A stretch of DNA of 64,000 bases from Pseudoxanthomonas composti (GCF_004122095.1 NZ_SAWZ01000006.1:62001-126000), one strand, 5' to 3'; numbered from the stretch's first letter, positions 1 to 8,774 are shown. Translations and numbers: made by a program. Notes: generated from the letters alone by a model not told the origin.

Positions 1-1
1 C

Positions 2-607
2 GCCACGCGCCATGACGACGACACCGGCAGCGACGGCGAGCGCATCGCGCAGCTGGAGGACAGCCTGGCCGAGGTGGAGGCCTCGGCCGAGCGCGGCATG
101 ACCATCGTGCGGCGGCTGCTGCGTTTCAGCCGGCGCGAGGCCGAGCATGTCGAGCGTTTCGACGCGGCCGCTGCGGTGGAGGCCTTGCAGCCGATGCTGC
201 GGCAGCTGCTGGAGGCGCGGATCGTGCTGCGTTGCACGCTGCCGGCCGCGCCGGCGCCGATCCGTTTCGAGCGCAGCCAGTTCGACCTGATGCTGCTCAA
301 CCTGGCCTCCAACAGCCGCGATGCCATCGCCGAGCGCGGCCACTTCGACATCGACGTCTCCACGACGGAGCAGGGTGTGGTCATCGAGATCGCCGACGAC
401 GGCCATGGCATGCCGGCCGAGGTGGCCGCGCAGGCGTTCGAACCGTTCTACAGCACCAAGCCGGCCGACCGCGGCACCGGCCTGGGCCTGGCGGTGGTGC
501 GCGACCTGGTGGTGCGCGCCGGCGGGCGCATCCAGGTGCACAGCACGCAGGGGCAGGGCACGCGCTTTCGCATCGTGCTGCCGCACGCCAAGACGGCCCC
601 GGCTTAG
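2..607 (+). CDS. Sensor histidine kinase, C-terminal part (5' end outside window)
   Basis: The reading frame is already open at the window edge, so about 200 C-terminal residues are visible and the sensing part is missing. What is seen is a dimerisation/phosphoacceptor-like helix followed by a complete HATPase_c domain: N box LMLLNLASNSRDAI, G1 box DDGHGMP, F box FEPFYSTKP and G2 box GTGLGLAVV. This supports an ATP-binding kinase core that would phosphorylate a response regulator. The conserved histidine lies outside or at the very edge of the window. It converges with an OmpR-type regulator 45 bp away; the two could form a pair despite opposite strands, but this is inference. The signal sensed is unknown. 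Confidence 0.88.
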   Translation, partial: ATRHDDDTGSDGERIAQLEDSLAEVEASAERGMTIVRRLLRFSRREAEHVERFDAAAAVEALQPMLRQLLEARIVLRCTLPAAPAPIRFERSQFDLMLLNLASNSRDAIAERGHFDIDVSTTEQGVVIEIADDGHGMPAEVAAQAFEPFYSTKPADRGTGLGLAVVRDLVVRAGGRIQVHSTQGQGTRFRIVLPHAKTAPA

Positions 608-652
608 CGCCTGGTCCCTGCCTGGGCGCCGCGACGCGGTGCGCGCTGCACC

Positions 653-1363
653 CTAGGCGGCCGGATCGAAGATGTAGCCCTGGCCGTGCACGGCGGACAG
701 CGGCAGGGGCTCGCCGCAGCGGCGCTGCACCTTGCTGCGCAGGCGGTGCACCATCGAATCCAGGCGGTGCGCATCGAAGTCGTACACGCGCTCGGTCAGC
801 GCCGCGATCAGCGCCTCGCGCGCCACCAGCAGGCCGGGCTGCTCCAGCAGGCGCTGGCACAGGCGGCGTTCGCTGCCGGTCAGCGCCGCGGCGGCGCCGG
901 ACGGGGACAGCAGGCACCAGCCGTCCTCGCTCAGCTGCCAGCGCGCGCGCGTCGGGGGCGCGGGCCGGCGCCCGCTCACGCGTCGGGCCAGGCTGTGCAG
1001 GGTGGCGGCCAGCAGATCCAGTTCCACGGGCTTTGCCAGGTAGGCATCGGCGCCGCCGGTCAGCCCGCGGATGCGATCCTCGGTCTGGCCCAGGCTGGTC
1101 AGCATGACGATGCCGATCTCCGGGTACCGCTGGCGCAGCGTGCCGGCCAGGGTGAAGCCGTCGGTATCGGGCAGGCCCACGTCCAGCACCACGATCTCGG
1201 CGCCCTCGCGTTCGAGCCGTTGTTGCAGTTCCGCGCCGGTGCCGCAGCCGTCGACGGCGAAGCCGAAGCGACGCAGGCCGGGGACCAGGATGCGCTCGCG
1301 CAGGACCGGATCGTCCTCCAGGAGCAACGTGCGCAAAGGGGCGGCAGCGGGATCGGAAGTCAT
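653..1363 (-). CDS. OmpR/PhoB-family response regulator
   Basis: A 236-residue two-domain regulator. The N-terminal receiver has the acidic pair E16/D17-D18, the phosphoacceptor D61 in VVLDVGLPDTDGF, the switch T89 and the conserved K111 in AYLAKPVE. The C-terminal winged helix contains LTGSERRLCQRLL and ends with the family-typical VHGQGYIF strand. Phosphorylation by a histidine kinase would control DNA binding. The neighbouring kinase fragment ends 45 bp away in the opposite orientation, so the pair is convergent rather than co-transcribed. Target genes cannot be inferred. Confidence 0.9.
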   Translation of the reverse strand: MTSDPAAAPLRTLLLEDDPVLRERILVPGLRRFGFAVDGCGTGAELQQRLEREGAEIVVLDVGLPDTDGFTLAGTLRQRYPEIGIVMLTSLGQTEDRIRGLTGGADAYLAKPVELDLLAATLHSLARRVSGRRPAPPTRARWQLSEDGWCLLSPSGAAAALTGSERRLCQRLLEQPGLLVAREALIAALTERVYDFDAHRLDSMVHRLRSKVQRRCGEPLPLSAVHGQGYIFDPAA

Positions 1364-1511
1364 GCGCGGGCGCAGTTTAGCCGCAGGCGGGCGCCCGCGC
1401 CTGCCTGGACGGCGCCATGCGGGCCCGCCCTGGGACGATCCTGCCGGCGGCTCCTTAGCGCCCGGCTTCCACCGGCCTGGTAATGCGTGCCGCTGCCGGG
1501 CCCGGGGTATT

Positions 1512-1520
1512 TGCTAGACT
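1512..1520 (+). promoter_or_regulatory. Putative extended -10 promoter of gmk
   Basis: TGC followed by TAGACT fits an extended -10 element and would start transcription about 47 bp before the gmk ATG. No good -35 box is visible. The same TTGCTARACT arrangement occurs before the YheS-type ABC-F gene at 57.9 kb. Confidence 0.45.
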
Positions 1521-1573
1521 TGCGCGCCTTCTCAAGACCGCCGCGTCCCCGCGCGGCAGCAAAGGCCATCGCC

Positions 1574-2188
1574 ATGCGCGGCACCCTGTACATCGTGGCG
1601 GCCCCGTCGGGCGCCGGCAAAAGCAGCATCGTCAACGCCGTGCTGGCGCGCGATCCGCAGATCAGCCTGTCCATCTCCTTCACCTCGCGCGCCGCGCGGC
1701 CGGGCGAACGCCACGCCCAGCACTACCACTTCGTCAGCGCCGAGGAGTTCCAGCGCATGATCGAGGCGGGCGATTTCTTCGAGCACGCGCTCGTGCACGG
1801 CGACTGGAAGGGCAGCGCCCGGCAGTCGGTGGAGCCGCAGCTGGCGGCCGGCCAGGACGTGCTGCTGGAAATCGACTGGCAGGGCGCGCGCCAGGTGCGC
1901 GCCAAGGTGCCCGATGCGGTCAGCGTGTTCATCCTGCCGCCCTCGCGCGATGCGCTGGAGCAGCGCATGCGCCATCGTGGCCAGGACAGCGACGCGGTCA
2001 TCGCCCAGCGCCTGGCCGCCGCACGCGAGGAGATGTCGCACTACGGCGAGTTCGACTACGTCATCGTCAACGAGGTCTTCGACACCGCGGTGGACGAGAT
2101 GTGCGCCATCTTCACCGCCAGCCGCCTGCGCAAGGAGCGCCAGGTGGCCCGCCACAGCCGTCTGATCACCGCCTTGCTGGTGGAGTAG
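1574..2188 (+). CDS. gmk: Guanylate kinase
   Basis: A 204-residue protein, the usual length for the family. It catalyses ATP-dependent phosphorylation of GMP to GDP, feeding the GTP and (p)ppGpp pools. The P-loop APSGAGKSS lies at the N terminus, followed by the GMP-binding segment with SFTSRAARPGE, and IDWQGARQV and RLAAAREEM in the LID and core regions. The ATG start was chosen because MRGTLYIVAAPSGAGK matches the family N terminus; an upstream in-frame extension has no family sequence. It heads gmk-rpoZ-spoT, an order widespread in gammaproteobacteria. Confidence 0.97.
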   Translation: MRGTLYIVAAPSGAGKSSIVNAVLARDPQISLSISFTSRAARPGERHAQHYHFVSAEEFQRMIEAGDFFEHALVHGDWKGSARQSVEPQLAAGQDVLLEIDWQGARQVRAKVPDAVSVFILPPSRDALEQRMRHRGQDSDAVIAQRLAAAREEMSHYGEFDYVIVNEVFDTAVDEMCAIFTASRLRKERQVARHSRLITALLVE

Positions 2189-2277
2189 CGCGGGTAGCGC
2201 AGCCGGCGGTTCGGTGGCCATCCGGATGCCAGATTCGGCGCCAATCAAGCTTAACCGTTTGATTCGTAAAGGGTGGA

Positions 2278-2306
2278 TTGCAAAGCGTCCCGCCTGGGCC
2301 TAGAAT
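2278..2306 (+). promoter_or_regulatory. Sigma-70 promoter of rpoZ
   Basis: TTGCAA and TAGAAT are separated by exactly 17 bp, close to the sigma-70 consensus, about 70 bp upstream of the rpoZ start. It gives rpoZ transcription independent of gmk. Confidence 0.75.
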
Positions 2307-2374
2307 TGCCGGTCCCATTTTCGCCCGTCACGCGGCCGCACCCGGCCCGCGGTGGCTGGCCGTCAGGAGCCCAC

Positions 2375-2674
2375 ATGGCCCGCATCACCGTAGAAGATTG
2401 CCTGGAAGTCGTCGACAACCGCTTTGAGCTGGTCATCATGGCCTCCAAGCGCGCCCGCCAGCTGGCCAACGGCGTGCAGCCGACCATCGACAACAGCGAG
2501 GACGACGACAAGCCGACCGTGCTGGCGCTGCGCGAAATCGCCGCCCGCAAGATCGACAACGCGCTGATCGACCAGGTCGAGAAGGCCGAGCGCGAGCGCG
2601 CCGAGCGCGAAGCCCTGGAGTGGGCCGCGGCCGAAGTGGTGGCCGACGAGGACATGTCCAAGGGCGACGACTGA
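2375..2674 (+). CDS. rpoZ: DNA-directed RNA polymerase omega subunit
   Basis: A 99-residue protein beginning [20 protein letters not shown], the hallmark of bacterial omega. Omega helps fold and assemble the beta' subunit and forms part of a ppGpp-binding site in proteobacterial RNA polymerase. The conserved segments RARQLANG and [10 protein letters not shown] are present, followed by a charged, helix-prone acidic tail. The ATG has a good CAGGAG ribosome-binding site. It sits between gmk and spoT and has its own promoter; a strong hairpin follows, so spoT may be only partly co-transcribed. Confidence 0.97.
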   Translation: MARITVEDCLEVVDNRFELVIMASKRARQLANGVQPTIDNSEDDDKPTVLALREIAARKIDNALIDQVEKAERERAEREALEWAAAEVVADEDMSKGDD

Positions 2675-2746
2675 TCCATCGATCGTCCCCGCCGCGTCGC
2701 GCCGCCGTGGATCGGCGTGCGTGCACGGCCACAAGGATGCACCTGT

Positions 2747-2774
2747 AGACAGCCCGCGACCTCGCGGGCTGTCT
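2747..2774 (+). terminator. Hairpin terminator between rpoZ and spoT
   Basis: A perfect 13-bp stem (AGACAGCCCGCGA pairing with its complement) with a two-base minimal loop, followed by GCGTTTG. The stem is very stable but the U-tract is short, so it may attenuate rather than fully stop transcription into spoT. Confidence 0.65.
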
Positions 2775-2802
2775 GCGTTTGCACCGACCGTACACCGGCG
2801 CA

Positions 2803-2831
2803 TTGCCGCGCGCAGGTGGCGGCAGTAGGCT
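2803..2831 (+). promoter_or_regulatory. Possible spoT promoter giving a leaderless mRNA
   Basis: TTGCCG, a 17-bp spacer and TAGGCT lie so close to the gene that the expected start point, about 7 bp after the -10 box, coincides with the A of the spoT ATG at 2838. There is no convincing ribosome-binding site. The promoter boxes are imperfect. Confidence 0.4.
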
Positions 2832-2837
2832 TTGGCA

Positions 2838-5006
2838 ATGACATCCGCTTCGTCCGCCAATGTCCTGCATGCCGCGCCCTCGGCCGATTCGATCGCGCCC
2901 GACTACGTGCTGCAGTTCGAAGCCAATGCGGCCTACCTGCCGCCGGAGCAGCTGCCGTTGCTGCGCCGCGCCTGGGAAGTGGGCGCCGCGGCGCATCGCG
3001 GGCAGACGCGCAAGTCCGGTGAGCCCTACATCACCCACCCGGTGGCCGTGGCGGGGGTGCTGGCGGACCTGAAGATGGACGCCGAGACGCTGATCGCGGC
3101 GATCCTGCACGACACCATCGAGGACACGCCGCTGACGCGCGCGGAGATCGCCGCCGAGTTCGGCGAGCCGGTGGCCGAGCTGGTCGATGGCGTGACCAAG
3201 CTGGACAAGCTGAAGTTCCGCGACCGCAAGGAGGCGGCGGCCGAGTCATTCCGCAAGATGCTGCTGGCCATGTCGCGCGACCTGCGCGTGATCATGATCA
3301 AGCTGGCCGACCGCCTGCACAACATGCGCACGCTGGGCGCACAGAGCGCCGAGGCGCGCGGCCGCATTGCCCGCGAGACGCTGGACATCTATGCGCCCAT
3401 CGCCCAGCGCCTGGGCATGAGCCTGGTCAAGTCCGAGCTGCAGGACCTGTCCTTCCGCGCGATGTATCCCTGGCGCCACGCCATCATCCAGAAGCACATC
3501 CGCAGCCAGCCGGTGATGCGCCGCGAGTCGATGGCGCAGATCGAGGCGCAGATCTCGCAGAAGCTCACCCGCGACGGCATCGCCCACCGCCTGGTCAGCC
3601 GGGTCAAGACGCCGTGGAGCATCTACACCAAGATGCGCTCGGAGGGGAAAAGCTTCGACCAGGTGATGGACGTGTTCGGCTTCCGCGTGGTGGTCGAGTC
3701 GGTGCCGGCCTGTTACCTGGCGCTGGGCACGGCGCACTCGCAGTACAAGCCGCTGGACGGACGCTTCCGCGACTTCGTGGCCATCCCCAAGGCCAATGGC
3801 TATCAGTCGCTGCACACGGTGCTGTTCGGCCCGTATGGTTCGCCGATCGAGGTGCAGATCCGCACCGAGGAGATGGACCTGGTGGCCGAGCGCGGCATCG
3901 CCGCGCACTGGACCTACAAGTTCGGCAGCGACTCGCCCAACAGCGCGCAGAGCCGCGCGCAGACCTGGATCAGCGAGCTGATCGAGAACCAGCGCTCGGC
4001 CGGCTCCTCGCTGGAGTTCCTGGACAACGTCAAGGTCGACCTGTTCCCGGACGAGGTCTACGTGTTCACGCCCAAGGGCAAGATCCTGTCGCTGCCGCGC
4101 AATTCCACCGCGTTGGATTTCGCCTATGCGGTGCATACCGACGTGGGCAACCAGGCCGTGGCCTCGCGTGTGGACCGCAAGCTCTCGCCGCTGCGCACCA
4201 AGCTCACCAGCGGGCAGACGCTGGAGATCATCACCGCCAAGTCGGCCATGCCCAAGCCGCAATGGCTGGAGTTCGTGGTCACCAGCAAGGCGCGCACCGC
4301 CATCCGCCACCAGCTCAAGCAGCTGGAGCACGAGGACGCTGTGCAGCTGGGCCACCGCATGCTCGACCGCGCGCTGGAGGACCTCAACAGCTCGCTGGAG
4401 CGCCTGCCGACGCAGCGCCTGGAAGCGTTCCTGATCGAGCACAAGTATCCGCGCCTGGAAGCCCTGCTGGCCGATGTGGCCCTGGGCAACTGGATGCCGG
4501 CGCAGGCGGCCAAGGCGCTGATGGCCTTCGCCGAGCTGCGCAGCGGCGCGGCCTCCAAGCATTCGCACGAGAAGATCCTGATCACTGGGCACGAGCGCGG
4601 GGTGATCAGCTTCGCCAACTGCTGCCTGCCGATCCCGGGCGACGACATCATGGGCTTCCACACCGCCGGCAAGGGCGTGGTGGTGCACCGCCTGGACTGT
4701 CCCAACGTGGCCGAGTTCCGCAAGTCGCCCGACCGCTGGATCCCGATCGACTGGGACAGCCAGGTCACCGGCGACTACGACGCGGCGCTGCTCATCGACG
4801 TGGAAAACCGTACCGGCGTGCTGGCGCAGGTGGCCGCGGCGATCGCGCAGAGCCAGTCCAACATCGAGCGCGTGGAGTACCTGGAGCGCGACATCAACGC
4901 GGCGGTCATGCGCTTTTCCATCCAGGTCCGCGACCGCACGCACCTGGCCGAGGTGATGCGTCGCCTGCGCCGGGTCAGTTCGGTGCTGGCGGTTCGCCGG
5001 CAGTAG
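2838..5006 (+). CDS. spoT: Bifunctional (p)ppGpp synthetase/hydrolase SpoT
   Basis: A 722-residue long RelA/SpoT homologue controlling the stringent response. The N-terminal HD hydrolase is intact by motif: H53, H67, H91-D92 and E95-D96 in LHDTIEDT. The synthetase domain carries AIPKANGYQSLHT and EVQIRTEEMD. At 309-312 it has RFRD where bifunctional enzymes usually have RxKD and monofunctional RelA has ExDD, so a bifunctional enzyme is expected. TGS (PDEVYVFTPKGKI), the zinc-finger/conserved-cysteine region (FANCCLPIPGDDI) and a C-terminal ACT/RRM domain follow. The ATG is preferred to a TTG two codons upstream. Adjacent gmk and rpoZ are functionally linked through GTP and polymerase binding of ppGpp. 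Confidence 0.96.
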   Translation: MTSASSANVLHAAPSADSIAPDYVLQFEANAAYLPPEQLPLLRRAWEVGAAAHRGQTRKSGEPYITHPVAVAGVLADLKMDAETLIAAILHDTIEDTPLTRAEIAAEFGEPVAELVDGVTKLDKLKFRDRKEAAAESFRKMLLAMSRDLRVIMIKLADRLHNMRTLGAQSAEARGRIARETLDIYAPIAQRLGMSLVKSELQDLSFRAMYPWRHAIIQKHIRSQPVMRRESMAQIEAQISQKLTRDGIAHRLVSRVKTPWSIYTKMRSEGKSFDQVMDVFGFRVVVESVPACYLALGTAHSQYKPLDGRFRDFVAIPKANGYQSLHTVLFGPYGSPIEVQIRTEEMDLVAERGIAAHWTYKFGSDSPNSAQSRAQTWISELIENQRSAGSSLEFLDNVKVDLFPDEVYVFTPKGKILSLPRNSTALDFAYAVHTDVGNQAVASRVDRKLSPLRTKLTSGQTLEIITAKSAMPKPQWLEFVVTSKARTAIRHQLKQLEHEDAVQLGHRMLDRALEDLNSSLERLPTQRLEAFLIEHKYPRLEALLADVALGNWMPAQAAKALMAFAELRSGAASKHSHEKILITGHERGVISFANCCLPIPGDDIMGFHTAGKGVVVHRLDCPNVAEFRKSPDRWIPIDWDSQVTGDYDAALLIDVENRTGVLAQVAAAIAQSQSNIERVEYLERDINAAVMRFSIQVRDRTHLAEVMRRLRRVSSVLAVRRQ

Positions 5007-5032
5007 GGCCTGCCCGCGGGAAGGCGAGCGCC

Positions 5033-5038
5033 TACAAT
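5033..5038 (+). promoter_or_regulatory. Possible -10 box of ridA
   Basis: TACAAT lies 31 bp before the ridA ATG in the spoT-ridA gap. No recognisable -35 hexamer is present at the right distance, so this is tentative. Confidence 0.3.
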
Positions 5039-5069
5039 TGGCCGCTTCCCTTCGACCCATGGATCGCAC

Positions 5070-5450
5070 ATGACCCGCCAGATCATCCAGACCGACACCG
5101 CGCCGGCCGCCATCGGCCCGTACTCGCAGGCCGTGCGTGCCGGCAACACCGTGTATTTCTCCGGCCAGATTCCGCTGGACCCGGCCACCGGCAATCTGGT
5201 GGAAGGCGACATCGAGGCCCAGGCCGTGCGCGCCTTCGACAACCTCAAGGCCGTGGCCGAAGCCGCAGGCGGCTCGCTGGACAAGATGGTCCGCCTGGGC
5301 CTGTACCTGACCGACCTGGGGCAGTTCGCCAAGGTCAACGAGGTGATGCAGCGCTATTTCTCCGCGCCGTTCCCGGCCCGTTCGACCATCGAGGTCTCGG
5401 CCCTGCCCAAGGGCGCGCTGTTCGAGGTCGACGCGGTGATGGTCGACTGA
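5070..5450 (+). CDS. ridA: RidA family reactive intermediate (enamine/imine) deaminase
   Basis: A 126-residue YjgF/YER057c/UK114 protein. RidA trimers hydrolyse reactive 2-aminoacrylate and related enamines formed by PLP enzymes such as threonine dehydratase (an ilvA lies at 38.3 kb). The family fingerprint is complete: [20 protein letters not shown] near the N terminus and a C-terminal [21 protein letters not shown], in which the arginine of PxRS/T contacts the substrate carboxylate. It follows spoT by 63 bp and precedes recG. Confidence 0.95.
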   Translation: MTRQIIQTDTAPAAIGPYSQAVRAGNTVYFSGQIPLDPATGNLVEGDIEAQAVRAFDNLKAVAEAAGGSLDKMVRLGLYLTDLGQFAKVNEVMQRYFSAPFPARSTIEVSALPKGALFEVDAVMVD

Positions 5451-5544
5451 TCCGCATCGCGCGGGCGCGCGGGGTGTTTTTCCGACGCAGCGATGGCCGT
5501 TGCGCCGCTGGCGCGCGGCGGCCGCGGCGCGCACGCTGACTGCC

Positions 5545-7647
5545 ATGGCGCTCGCACCATCCGGCAACGCTCCCGTGTTTCAGCAACCCATCGCCGGCCG
5601 CCTGGCCGGCGTGGGCCCGCGCGTGGCCGAGAAACTCGCTGCCCGGGGCCTGGTGACCTTCCAGGACCTGTGGCTGCACCTGCCGCTGCGTTACGAGGAC
5701 CGCACCAGCCTGACCCCGCTGTTCGCCCTGCAACCCGGGCAGACCGCCCAGGTCGAAGGGCGCGTGGAAGCGGTCGAGCGCGGCTTCCGCTATCGCCCGC
5801 TGCTGCGCGTGGCGCTGGGCGATGGCTCGCCGGTGACCCTGACCCTGCGCTTTTTCCATTTCCGCGCCGCGCAGGTCGCGCAGTTCGCCATCGGGGCGCG
5901 GGTGCGGGCCTACGGCACCGCGCGCGCCGGCCAGCAGGGGCTGGAGATGGTCCACCCCAGCTATCGGCTGCTGGAGGGCGAGGAGGAGGCGCTACAGGAG
6001 GCGCTGGATCCCATCTATCCAGCCGTGGAGGGCGTCGGCCCGGCCAGCCTGCGCAAGTTCGTGCTGCAGGCCCTGGCCCAGTTGCCCGAAGCGCACGCGC
6101 TGGAGCTGCTGCCGCCGGACTGGCTCAGCGACCTGGGCCTGCCGTCGCTGCGTGAGGCGCTGCTGACCATGCATACCCCAGCGCCAGGGGCGGACCTGGC
6201 CGGCCTGGCGGCAGGGCGCCATCCGGCCCAGCAGCGCCTGGCGCTTGAGGAACTGCTGGCGCATCACCTCAGCCTGCAACGGCAGCGCCTGGTGATCCGT
6301 CGGCATCGCGCGCACCGGCTGGAGGCCGGGCGCGCCCTGGCCGCGCGCCTGACCGAGCAACTGCCGTTCAAGCTGACCGGCGCCCAGCAGCGCGTCTTCG
6401 AGGAAATCCAGCGCGACCTGTGCAGCGGCGAGCCCATGCTGCGGCTGGTGCAGGGCGATGTCGGCAGCGGCAAGACCGTGGTCGCGGCGATGGCGGCGAT
6501 GCTGGCCGTGGGCAGCGGCAAGCAGGCCGCGCTGGCCGCACCGACCGAGCTGCTGGCCGAGCAGCATTACCGCAACCTCCGTCATTGGCTGGCGCCACTG
6601 GGCGTGGAGGTGGCGTGGCTAGCCGGCAAGGTCACCGGCAAGGCGCGGGCCCGTGCGCTGGAGGCCATCGCCAACGGCCAGGCCCAGGTCGTGGTGGGCA
6701 CGCATGCGCTGATGCAGGAGCAGGTGCGCTTCCAGGACCTGGGGCTGGCGATCGTCGACGAACAGCATCGCTTCGGCGTGCACCAGCGCCTGGCCCTGCG
6801 CGACAAGGGCCGGGGCGGGCAGTGGATGCCGCACCAGCTGGTGATGACCGCCACGCCGATCCCGCGCACCCTGGCCATGGCCGCCTATGCCGATCTGGAC
6901 GTATCGGCGATCGACGAGCTGCCGCCGGGCCGCACGCCGGTGCAGACCGTGGCGCTCAGTGGCGAGCGGCGTCCCGAGCTGATCGAGCGCATCCGCGCGG
7001 CCTGCGCCGAAGGCCGGCAGGCGTACTGGGTCTGCACCCTGATCGACGACAGCGACGAGGTCATCGCCCAGGCCGCGCAGAGCACCTACGAGGCGCTGGC
7101 CGCGGCCCTGCCGGACACGCGCGTGGCCCTGGTGCACGGGCGAATGAAGGCCGCCGAGAAGCAGGCGACGATGCAGGCCTTCAAGGACGGACAGGTCGGC
7201 CTGCTGGTGGCGACCACAGTGATCGAGGTCGGGGTCGACGTGCCCAATGCCTCGCTGATGATCATCGAGAACGCCGAGCGCCTGGGCCTGTCGCAGCTGC
7301 ACCAGTTGCGCGGGCGGGTGGGGCGCGGCGCGGCCGCTTCCACCTGCGTGCTGCTGTACCAGCCGCCGCTGTCGATGATGGCCAAGCAGCGGCTGGCGAC
7401 CCTGCGCGAGACCAACGATGGCTTCGTCATCGCCGAAAAGGACCTGTCGCTGCGCGGACCGGGCGAATTGCTGGGCACGCGCCAGACCGGCCTGGCCAGC
7501 TTCCGCGTGGCCGACCTGGCCCGCGATGCCGGCCTGTTGCCCCAGGTCCACGCCCTGGCCGAGCGCCTGCTGCGCGAGGCCCCCGAGCGCGCCGACCAGG
7601 TGATCGCCCGCTGGATCGGCAGCGCGGACCGGTATGCGAATGCTTGA
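5545..7647 (+). CDS. recG: ATP-dependent DNA helicase RecG
   Basis: A 700-residue helicase that remodels stalled replication forks and branched recombination intermediates. The N-terminal wedge/OB region (PIAGRLAGVGPRVAEKLAARG, then RYEDRTSL) is followed by the helicase core: Walker A GDVGSGKT, motif II DEQH, motif III TATPIPRT, then motifs V and VI with GVDVPNASLM and QLRGRVGRG. The C-terminal TRG-type region LRGPGELLGTRQTG is present. The ATG was chosen where the RecG N terminus begins; an upstream alternative would add about 15 alanine/arginine-rich residues. A heptamer-repeat hairpin element begins immediately after its stop codon. Confidence 0.96.
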   Translation: MALAPSGNAPVFQQPIAGRLAGVGPRVAEKLAARGLVTFQDLWLHLPLRYEDRTSLTPLFALQPGQTAQVEGRVEAVERGFRYRPLLRVALGDGSPVTLTLRFFHFRAAQVAQFAIGARVRAYGTARAGQQGLEMVHPSYRLLEGEEEALQEALDPIYPAVEGVGPASLRKFVLQALAQLPEAHALELLPPDWLSDLGLPSLREALLTMHTPAPGADLAGLAAGRHPAQQRLALEELLAHHLSLQRQRLVIRRHRAHRLEAGRALAARLTEQLPFKLTGAQQRVFEEIQRDLCSGEPMLRLVQGDVGSGKTVVAAMAAMLAVGSGKQAALAAPTELLAEQHYRNLRHWLAPLGVEVAWLAGKVTGKARARALEAIANGQAQVVVGTHALMQEQVRFQDLGLAIVDEQHRFGVHQRLALRDKGRGGQWMPHQLVMTATPIPRTLAMAAYADLDVSAIDELPPGRTPVQTVALSGERRPELIERIRAACAEGRQAYWVCTLIDDSDEVIAQAAQSTYEALAAALPDTRVALVHGRMKAAEKQATMQAFKDGQVGLLVATTVIEVGVDVPNASLMIIENAERLGLSQLHQLRGRVGRGAAASTCVLLYQPPLSMMAKQRLATLRETNDGFVIAEKDLSLRGPGELLGTRQTGLASFRVADLARDAGLLPQVHALAERLLREAPERADQVIARWIGSADRYANA

Positions 7648-7648
7648 A

Positions 7649-7747
7649 GGCAAGAAACGAGTGGAGAGGAACGAGGAACGAGAGGAGCTGGGCGCCATGA
7701 CTGCCGGGGCCTTACTCGTTCCTCGTTCCTCATCTCTCGTTCCTGCC
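7649..7747 (+). repeat. Inverted heptamer-array element 1 (unit GGAACGA)
   Basis: The left arm reads GAAACGA, GTGGAGA, GGAACGA, GGAACGA, GAGGAGC in exact 7-bp register. After a short core, the right arm is the reverse complement of GGAACGA, GAGATGA, GGAACGA, GGAACGA and ends in CCTGCC. The whole can fold into a long imperfect hairpin. It starts directly after the recG stop codon and fills the gap to the nucleoside hydrolase gene. It shares its skeleton, but not its unit sequence, with the element at 18.3-18.45 kb. Confidence 0.85.
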
Positions 7748-7788
7748 TATGGCAGACTCGGCGGCCGTTCCATCAAGGCCCGCCGGGC

Positions 7789-8724
7789 ATGACCGACAAG
7801 ATCCCGCTTCTCATCGATACCGATCCCGGCGTGGATGACGCCCTGGCGCTGCTGATGGCCCTGCATTGCCCGCAGCACGAGGTGGTGGGGCTGACCATCG
7901 CCGCCGGCAACGTCGGGCTGCGCTACACCGTGCGCAATGCGCTCAAGCTGTGCGAAGTGGCCGGCCGTCCGGACATCCCGGTGTTCGCCGGCTGCGCCGA
8001 ACCGCTGCTGCATCCCTCGCCGGATGCGGCCGAGGTCCACGGGCAGGATGGCTTCGGCGATGTCGGATTCCCCGAAGCCCGCACCCAGGTCCAGGACGAA
8101 CATGCCGCCCTGGCGCTGCTGCGGCTCTCGCACCAGTACGCCGGCGAGCTGGTGCTGGTGACCCTGGGCCCGCTGACCAATGTCGCCCTGGCGCTCAAGC
8201 TGGACCCCACGCTGCCCACCCGCATCAAGCGCCTGGTGGTGATGGCCGGCGCGGTGAGCGCGCACGGCAACATCACCCCGGCAGCGGAGTTCAACGTGGC
8301 CTTCGACCCTGAGGCCGCGCACCTGGTGCTGCGCGCCTTTCCGAAGTTCGACCTGGCCGACTGGGAGGCCACGCTTGCCCACGGCTTCCTGCATCGGGAA
8401 GTGGAGCAGTGGCTCCAGGCCGCCAGCGAGCGCGCCCGCTTCTACGAGGCCATCTCCCGCAACACCCGGCTGTGGTCCGAGGACCGGCGTGGCGACCATT
8501 GGCACAGCGCCGACTCGCTGGCCATGGCCTTCGCCCTGGACCCGGAAGGGGCCCTGGAGATCGCCGAGCGCCCGCTGGGCGTGGAGCTGGCCGGCACCCT
8601 GACCCGCGGCGCGACCGTGACCGACTGGAACCGGCAGACCGGGGCGCCCGACAATGCGCGGATCCTGCTGCGTTACGATCAGGCAAGGTTCGAGGCGCGG
8701 GTGCGGGCGGCATTGGCGGCCTGA
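7789..8724 (+). CDS. Nucleoside hydrolase (IunH/Rih family)
   Basis: A 311-residue cytoplasmic enzyme predicted to cleave the N-glycosidic bond of ribonucleosides for purine/pyrimidine salvage. The Ca-binding signature DTDPGVDDALALL is at the N terminus, and later family segments LVTLGPLTNVALAL, MAGAVSAHGNITPAAEFN and the catalytic-region histidine in a C-terminal HSADSLAMAFALDP are present. Substrate preference (inosine-uridine or pyrimidine-specific) cannot be assigned from sequence alone. It stands alone between an intergenic repeat element and the rpmE2 promoter. Confidence 0.92.
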   Translation: MTDKIPLLIDTDPGVDDALALLMALHCPQHEVVGLTIAAGNVGLRYTVRNALKLCEVAGRPDIPVFAGCAEPLLHPSPDAAEVHGQDGFGDVGFPEARTQVQDEHAALALLRLSHQYAGELVLVTLGPLTNVALALKLDPTLPTRIKRLVVMAGAVSAHGNITPAAEFNVAFDPEAAHLVLRAFPKFDLADWEATLAHGFLHREVEQWLQAASERARFYEAISRNTRLWSEDRRGDHWHSADSLAMAFALDPEGALEIAERPLGVELAGTLTRGATVTDWNRQTGAPDNARILLRYDQARFEARVRAALAA

Positions 8725-8744
8725 GCCGGGTAGGCGTAGGTGGC

Positions 8745-8774
8745 TTGCGCCGGCCGGGGTAGGGCCGTTATAAT
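8745..8774 (+). promoter_or_regulatory. Sigma-70 promoter of rpmE2
   Basis: TTGCGC, an 18-bp spacer and a perfect TATAAT, about 35 bp upstream of the rpmE2 start. This is one of the few consensus -10 boxes in the window, fitting a highly expressed ribosomal protein gene. Confidence 0.75.

Noticed and set aside
3246-5567. A 770-codon frame antisense to spoT and ridA
   Set aside because: No start signals or motifs; spoT and ridA are both strongly supported.
7649-7747. Simple rho-independent terminator of recG
   Set aside because: The arms are heptamer arrays with mismatched register and no U-tract; it belongs to a repeat family with two other members, though it might still affect termination.
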